Source: Neoaquamicrobium microcysteis
GTDB taxonomy: Bacteria > Pseudomonadota > Alphaproteobacteria > Rhizobiales > Rhizobiaceae
DNA length: 64,000 bases
Reading direction: 5' to 3'
Assembly (NCBI RefSeq): GCF_008180155.1
Contig: NZ_VSZS01000065.1
Location: 291,491 to 355,490 of the forward strand
The notes beneath the pieces are model-generated. The model was not told where the DNA came from. It did no database searches and saw only the letters and a program-made list of their open reading frames with translations. This document shows, piece after piece, positions 60,228-64,000 of the stretch. Both the position numbers and the translations under genes were made by a program. Each line of letters opens with the position of its first letter. Position 1 is the first letter of the stretch.

Positions 60228-60700
60228 CCTGTCGATGCCGCACCGGCGGGGCTGCTGCCATACACTGCATCGGCGCGTTTTTCGAATGCTTCGGCAAACA
60301 TGCGGAATGCCCGATCGAACAGCGCGCCCATGAGCGCGCCCAGAACGCGGCTCTTGAACTCGTAATCGATGTAGAAGTCGATCTCGGTCCCTCCCGACGG
60401 TGTTTCCGTGAAGCGCCATCGATTGGTGAGATATTTGAACGGCCCGTCGATATATTTGACGTCTATGCGGTTGTCCGCGGGCTTCAGCACGACCTGGCTG
60501 GTGAAGGTCTCGCGCAACGCCCTGTAGCCAACCGTCATGTCGGCCACCAGCAGGGTTACCCCGTCGCGTTCGCGGCGCGACCGGACCGCAAGAGCCTCGC
60601 ACATCGGCAGGAACTCTGGATAGTGCTCGACATCGGCGACGAGCGCGAACATCTGGTCGGGCGAATGAGGAACTACCCGCTTGGTTTCGTAGCTGGGCAT
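60224..60700 (-). CDS. COQ10/RatA-like START-domain protein
   Basis: 158 residues of the SRPBCC fold: YETKRVVPHSPDQMFALVADVEHYPEFLPMCEA at the start, then YRALRETFTSQVVLKP and FYIDYEFKSRVLGALMGALFDRAFRMFAEAFEKRA. Eukaryotic COQ10 binds ubiquinone; RatA is a related bacterial name linked to ribosome binding. The ubiquinone role is more consistent with alphaproteobacteria. It follows lipA by 7 bases on the same strand. Confidence 0.9.
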   Translation of the reverse strand: MPSYETKRVVPHSPDQMFALVADVEHYPEFLPMCEALAVRSRRERDGVTLLVADMTVGYRALRETFTSQVVLKPADNRIDVKYIDGPFKYLTNRWRFTETPSGGTEIDFYIDYEFKSRVLGALMGALFDRAFRMFAEAFEKRADAVYGSSPAGAASTG

Positions 60701-60707
60701 GGGCAGA

Positions 60708-61679
60708 CTAGGCTACGGCGGCTGAGAGCTTCTTTTCCCGAGCGGCGCGCAACCGTGCGAAATCGTCGCCGGCATGATGCGAGGACCGGGTGAGCGGGCT
60801 CGACGACACCATCAGGAAACCCTTGGTATAGGCGACCGTCTCGTAGGACTTGAACTCGTCGGGCGTCACGAACTTCTTCACCGGGTGGTGCTTGCGCGAG
60901 GGCGCGAGATACTGGCCTATGGTGATGAAATCCACGTCGGCAACGCGAAGATCGTCCATCAACTGGAGCACTTCGTTGCGCTCCTCGCCCAGCCCCACCA
61001 TGATGCCGGACTTGGTGAAGATCGTGGGGTCGATCTCCTTCACCCGCTGCAGCAACCTGATCGAGTGGAAATAGCGCGCGCCGGGCCGGACCTTCAGATA
61101 GTTGGACGGCACGGTTTCCAGGTTGTGATTGAAAACGTCGGGCCTTGCAGCCACCACGGTTTCCAGCGCTCCAGAAGCGTCCTTGCGCAGAAAGTCCGGC
61201 GTCAGGATCTCGATTGTCGTTTCAGGCGACGCATCGCGGATCGCATGAATGACGTCGGCAAAGTGCTGCGCGCCGCCATCGCCCAGATCGTCGCGATCGA
61301 CCGACGTGATGACCACATGCGACAGCGCCATTTGCCGCACGGCCTTGGCGACATTCGTCGGCTCTTCGAGGTCAAGCGCAGTCGGGATACCGGTCGCGAC
61401 GTTGCAGAAGGCGCAGGCACGCGTGCAAATCTCGCCCATAATCATGAACGTCGCGTGCTTCTTGTCCCAGCACTCGCCAATGTTGGGGCAGCCGGCTTCT
61501 TCGCACACGGTGACGAGCCGGTGAGACTTCACGATGTCCCGCGTCTCGAGATAGCCCTTCGAAACCGGAGCCTTGACGCGGATCCACTCCGGCTTTCGCA
61601 GCACTTCCTGATCCGGCCGGTGGGCCTTTTCCGGATGGCGCGGGCGCGGCTTGTCTACGAGATTGAGAACGTTGACCAT
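60708..61679 (-). CDS. lipA: Lipoyl synthase LipA
   Basis: 323 residues. Auxiliary cluster Cys in [12 protein letters not shown], radical-SAM CxxxCxxC in CTRACAFC, and the C-terminal RSS motif [10 protein letters not shown]. It inserts two sulfurs into octanoyl groups set by LipB. It is followed by a coq10-like gene and preceded on the same strand by lpd, whose E3 product uses lipoyl domains. Confidence 0.98.
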   Translation of the reverse strand: MVNVLNLVDKPRPRHPEKAHRPDQEVLRKPEWIRVKAPVSKGYLETRDIVKSHRLVTVCEEAGCPNIGECWDKKHATFMIMGEICTRACAFCNVATGIPTALDLEEPTNVAKAVRQMALSHVVITSVDRDDLGDGGAQHFADVIHAIRDASPETTIEILTPDFLRKDASGALETVVAARPDVFNHNLETVPSNYLKVRPGARYFHSIRLLQRVKEIDPTIFTKSGIMVGLGEERNEVLQLMDDLRVADVDFITIGQYLAPSRKHHPVKKFVTPDEFKSYETVAYTKGFLMVSSSPLTRSSHHAGDDFARLRAAREKKLSAAVA

Positions 61680-61749
61680 GCAGGAAAAACCCTTGTCTTC
61701 CGGCTGATATAGGCCTTGCGCGGGCGGAATGAAACCCGCCCCCGCGGCG

Positions 61750-63189
61750 CTACATGTTCAATGCCCGGCCGTAGGCGTCGAGCACGCTTTCCTTCATCAT
61801 CTCCGACAGCGTCGGATGGGGGAAGATTGTGTGCATAAGCTCTTCTTCCGTCGTTTCGAGGTTCATCGCCACAACGAAGCCCTGGATGAGTTCGGTCACC
61901 TCCGCGCCCACCATGTGCGCACCCAGTAGCTGGCCGGTCTTCTTGTCGAATACGGTCTTCACCAGACCCTGATCCTCGCCCAGCGCCACGGCCTTGCCAT
62001 TGGCCACGAACGGGAACCGGCCGACACGGATATCGTGCCCCGCCTCTTTCGCCTTGGCTTCGGTAAGGCCCACGGATGCGACCTGCGGATTGCAGTAGGT
62101 GCAGCCCGGCACGAGAGTCTTGTCCAGCGGATGGACGTCGAGGCCCGCGATCTTCTCAACGCAGATGACGGCCTCATGCTCGGCCTTATGAGCCAGCATC
62201 GGCGGGCCGGCGACGTCGCCGATCGCGTAGACCCCCGGCACATTGGTGCGGCAGTAACCGTCGATGGCGATGGCGCCCCGGTCCAGCTTGACGCCGATTG
62301 CCTCCAGCCCGAGATTCTCGCTGTTGCACTGGACGCCGACGGCCGAAATCAGGCGGTCCGCGGTGATCTTCTCGACGGACCCATCCTTCTTCTCGACATG
62401 GGCGGTTACCGCGTTGGCAGCCTTGTCGACCTTCGTGACCTTGGCTTCCAGGATGAATTTCAGCCCCTGCTTCTCCAGCCGCTTCTGCGCGAATTTCGAA
62501 ATTTCTGCATCCTCGACCGGCATGATCTGGGGCATCAGTTCCACGACGGTCACATCAACGCCCATGGTGCGATAGAAAGAGGCAAACTCGATGCCGATCG
62601 CGCCCGAGCCCATAACCACCAAGGATTTGGGCATGGCGTCGGGCACCATGGCCTCGAAATACGTCCAGATCAGTTTGCCGTCGGGCTCGATGCCGGGCAG
62701 TGCGCGGGGGCGCGCGCCGGTGGCGACGATGATGTGCTTGGCCGAATAGGTGCCTTCGCCAAGCGCGTTCTTGGGCTGTGGCGCCTGCGGCTCCATAGGC
62801 TTCTTGGAGGATTTTGAGACGACGATCTCGTTCGGCTTGGTGAGCTTCGCTTCGCCCCAGATCACATCGACTTTGTTCTTCTTCATCAGCATGCCGACGC
62901 CGCCGTTCATGCGTTCCGCTATGCCGCGCGAGCGTGCCACTATAGCCTTCAGGTCGGGCTTTACGGCGTCGACAGTGAGCCCGTAATCCTTGGCGTGGCT
63001 TGCAAGATGCATGACCTCGGCTGAACGCAACAGGGCCTTGGTCGGGATGCAGCCCCAGTTGGAACAGATGCCGGCGAGATGCTCACGCTCCACGATCGCG
63101 GTCTTGAGGCCGAGCTGCGCCGCACGGATCGCCGCGATGTAGCCGCCGGGACCTGCCCCGATGATGATGACGTCGTAGCTCTGGGCCAC
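61750..63189 (-). CDS. lpd: Dihydrolipoyl dehydrogenase
   Basis: 479 residues from the GTG at 63189, which has GAGGAG seven bases upstream; an ATG at 63195 lies almost on the ribosome site. FAD site [24 protein letters not shown]; redox disulfide in [13 protein letters not shown] site [17 protein letters not shown]-terminal His-Glu in [16 protein letters not shown] [16 protein letters not shown]. It reoxidises dihydrolipoyl groups of the PDH complex. Lies between lipA and an SGNH gene, near pdhC. Confidence 0.96.
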   Translation of the reverse strand: MAQSYDVIIIGAGPGGYIAAIRAAQLGLKTAIVEREHLAGICSNWGCIPTKALLRSAEVMHLASHAKDYGLTVDAVKPDLKAIVARSRGIAERMNGGVGMLMKKNKVDVIWGEAKLTKPNEIVVSKSSKKPMEPQAPQPKNALGEGTYSAKHIIVATGARPRALPGIEPDGKLIWTYFEAMVPDAMPKSLVVMGSGAIGIEFASFYRTMGVDVTVVELMPQIMPVEDAEISKFAQKRLEKQGLKFILEAKVTKVDKAANAVTAHVEKKDGSVEKITADRLISAVGVQCNSENLGLEAIGVKLDRGAIAIDGYCRTNVPGVYAIGDVAGPPMLAHKAEHEAVICVEKIAGLDVHPLDKTLVPGCTYCNPQVASVGLTEAKAKEAGHDIRVGRFPFVANGKAVALGEDQGLVKTVFDKKTGQLLGAHMVGAEVTELIQGFVVAMNLETTEEELMHTIFPHPTLSEMMKESVLDAYGRALNM

Positions 63190-63204
63190 AGGCATTCTCC
63201 TCAA

Positions 63205-63846
63205 TCAGATTCCAAGCATCATCCGCACGATGGGCTCCAGCCCCTTGCCGATGGCGCGCGTATTCTCGGCGTCCAGATGCACGCCGTCTATCGGCGTAGT
63301 CTGCGCGACCGACCCGGCATCGAAGAAGCCGCAGCCGGATTCGTCCGCGAGGTCCGCATAGAGGCTTGCCAACATGCGGGACTGCTCGACACCACCGGCA
63401 AACATGGCCGCAAACTCGGCATTCGCCGTCTCGCAAAGGGCTGGCGGCGCGACGATCAACACCGAGGGCGGCTCGGCAGAGCCGTCTCGGGTGGCGTTCA
63501 ACCGGACGATTTCCACCAGCCTGCGCATACCCTGAAGCGCCGCCAGCGCCGTGCCCGCTATCGCAGGCTTCATGTCGTTCGAGCCGAGCATGATGATGAC
63601 GAGGTCAAGGGGGGCGTGCGTGTAGAGCGACGTGGGCAGGATCCGCACGCCGTTACGGTCGCAGGCCGCCAGATGTTCGTCGAACGCGGTTGTGCGACCG
63701 CGCAATCCGTCCGTGACGACGACGACGTCTGGCCCTAGAGCCTTCTGCAGCACATTCGGCCAGCGATCCGCAAAGTCGTGCCTGCCACCGGTCGCGGCAT
63801 CTGAACCCCAAGTTATCGAATCACCGTAGCAGAGGACGGTCTTCAT
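63205..63846 (-). CDS. SGNH/GDSL hydrolase
   Basis: 213 residues from ATG 63846. Blocks I, III and V of the family are present: GDSITWG with the Ser, LGSNDMK with the Asn, and DGVHLDAENT with the Asp-His pair; the block II Gly is in GLRGRTTAFDEH. These act as esterases or lipases on unknown substrates; this form without signal peptide is cytosolic. It is embedded between lpd and pdhC in related gene orders. Confidence 0.9.
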   Translation of the reverse strand: MKTVLCYGDSITWGSDAATGGRHDFADRWPNVLQKALGPDVVVVTDGLRGRTTAFDEHLAACDRNGVRILPTSLYTHAPLDLVIIMLGSNDMKPAIAGTALAALQGMRRLVEIVRLNATRDGSAEPPSVLIVAPPALCETANAEFAAMFAGGVEQSRMLASLYADLADESGCGFFDAGSVAQTTPIDGVHLDAENTRAIGKGLEPIVRMMLGI

Positions 63847-63887
63847 CGGCAAAACCCGCGCGAGCGGCCTTTCTCCTGACCCGGTTG

Positions 63888-64000
63888 CTAGACCAGCATC
63901 GACATCGGGTTTTCGACGGTCTTTTTGAACGCCGCGAGCAATTCGGCGCCGAGTGCGCCGTCGACGGCGCGATGGTCGGTCGACAGCGTCACCGACATCA
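63888..64000 (-). CDS. Dihydrolipoyl acetyltransferase (PDH E2), C-terminal end only
   Basis: The last 36 codons read [17 protein letters not shown] and end [12 protein letters not shown]. The [11 protein letters not shown] segment is the catalytic His-Asp motif of 2-oxoacid dehydrogenase E2 chains, and the PDH context (lpd, lipA) favours pyruvate dehydrogenase E2. The stop is TAG at 63888-63890; the rest of the gene lies beyond the right edge. Confidence 0.9.
   Translation of the reverse strand, partial: MSVTLSTDHRAVDGALGAELLAAFKKTVENPMSMLV

Noticed and set aside
61750..63189. Unusual insertion in lpd around [21 protein letters not shown]
   Set aside because: Comparable insertions are known in PDH-type dihydrolipoyl dehydrogenases of this group, so it is not novel.

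Overview
The window is GC-rich chromosomal DNA of an alphaproteobacterium of the order Hyphomicrobiales (Rhizobiales), most like a Phyllobacteriaceae member such as a Mesorhizobium or Aquamicrobium relative. This is inferred from gene content and order: dusB(nifR3)-ntrB-ntrC-ntrY-ntrX-trkA-dat-hfq-hflX next to mazG, a fused ispDF beside cinA-coq10-lipA-lpd-pdhC, a zeta-type F1 ATPase inhibitor, a monothiol glutaredoxin with BolA, and a purC-purS-purQ-purL operon. The genus is not settled by the sequence. No insertion sequence, phage gene, integrase, CRISPR array or plasmid function was seen. Nearly all of it is conserved core or soft-core sequence.

Layout. 1-2005: 3' part of ttcA, converging on a Bcr/CflA-type MFS exporter. 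2104-7117 (minus): a purine operon, purC-purS-purQ-(lipoprotein)-purL, followed by bolA-like and grxD genes and a terminator. 7376-14470: zeta subunit with terminator, HpcH-type aldolase, RBBP9-like hydrolase, a two-domain VOC dioxygenase-like protein with a Tat-like N terminus, purB, a DUF2259 secreted protein, a P1-family peptidase and an orphan amino-acid-type binding protein. 14629-20015 (plus): flavin reductase, then a tight coxD/coxE/XdhC-N/XdhC-C/MoeA-MobA-like cluster that looks like a maturation set for a molybdenum hydroxylase whose catalytic subunits are not in the window.

20074-32182: mostly small conserved or poorly known genes (secreted hydrolase, secreted DUF1176-like protein, a very short J-domain protein, a basic protein without aromatic residues, gloA, a double cold-shock protein, DUF192, two alpha/beta hydrolases, a YcaQ-like glycosylase, a crotonase lacking both usual glutamates, cysE, DUF3126, gamma carbonic anhydrase). 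32318-33636: a 28-residue membrane small ORF antisense to the end of lipB, then tRNA-Leu(GAG) and, on the other strand, tRNA-Ser(UGA). 33909-41444 (plus): rlpA with a structured leader, then dacF-type carboxypeptidase, tmk, holB, metG, tatD and a PhnP-like hydrolase.

41567-64000: metH with a following HD-domain gene and an operator-like palindrome upstream; mazG; hflX-hfq; dat; trkA; the nitrogen two-component systems ntrXY and ntrBC with dusB; then ispDF and cinA facing a minus-strand run of coq10-like, lipA, lpd, an SGNH hydrolase and the last codons of a pyruvate dehydrogenase E2 gene, which together cover lipoate synthesis and use. The most promising unexplained signals are non-coding: two related inverted-repeat clusters in front of the two ntr transcription units, the metH palindrome, the paired hairpins before rlpA, and the lipB-antisense small ORF.
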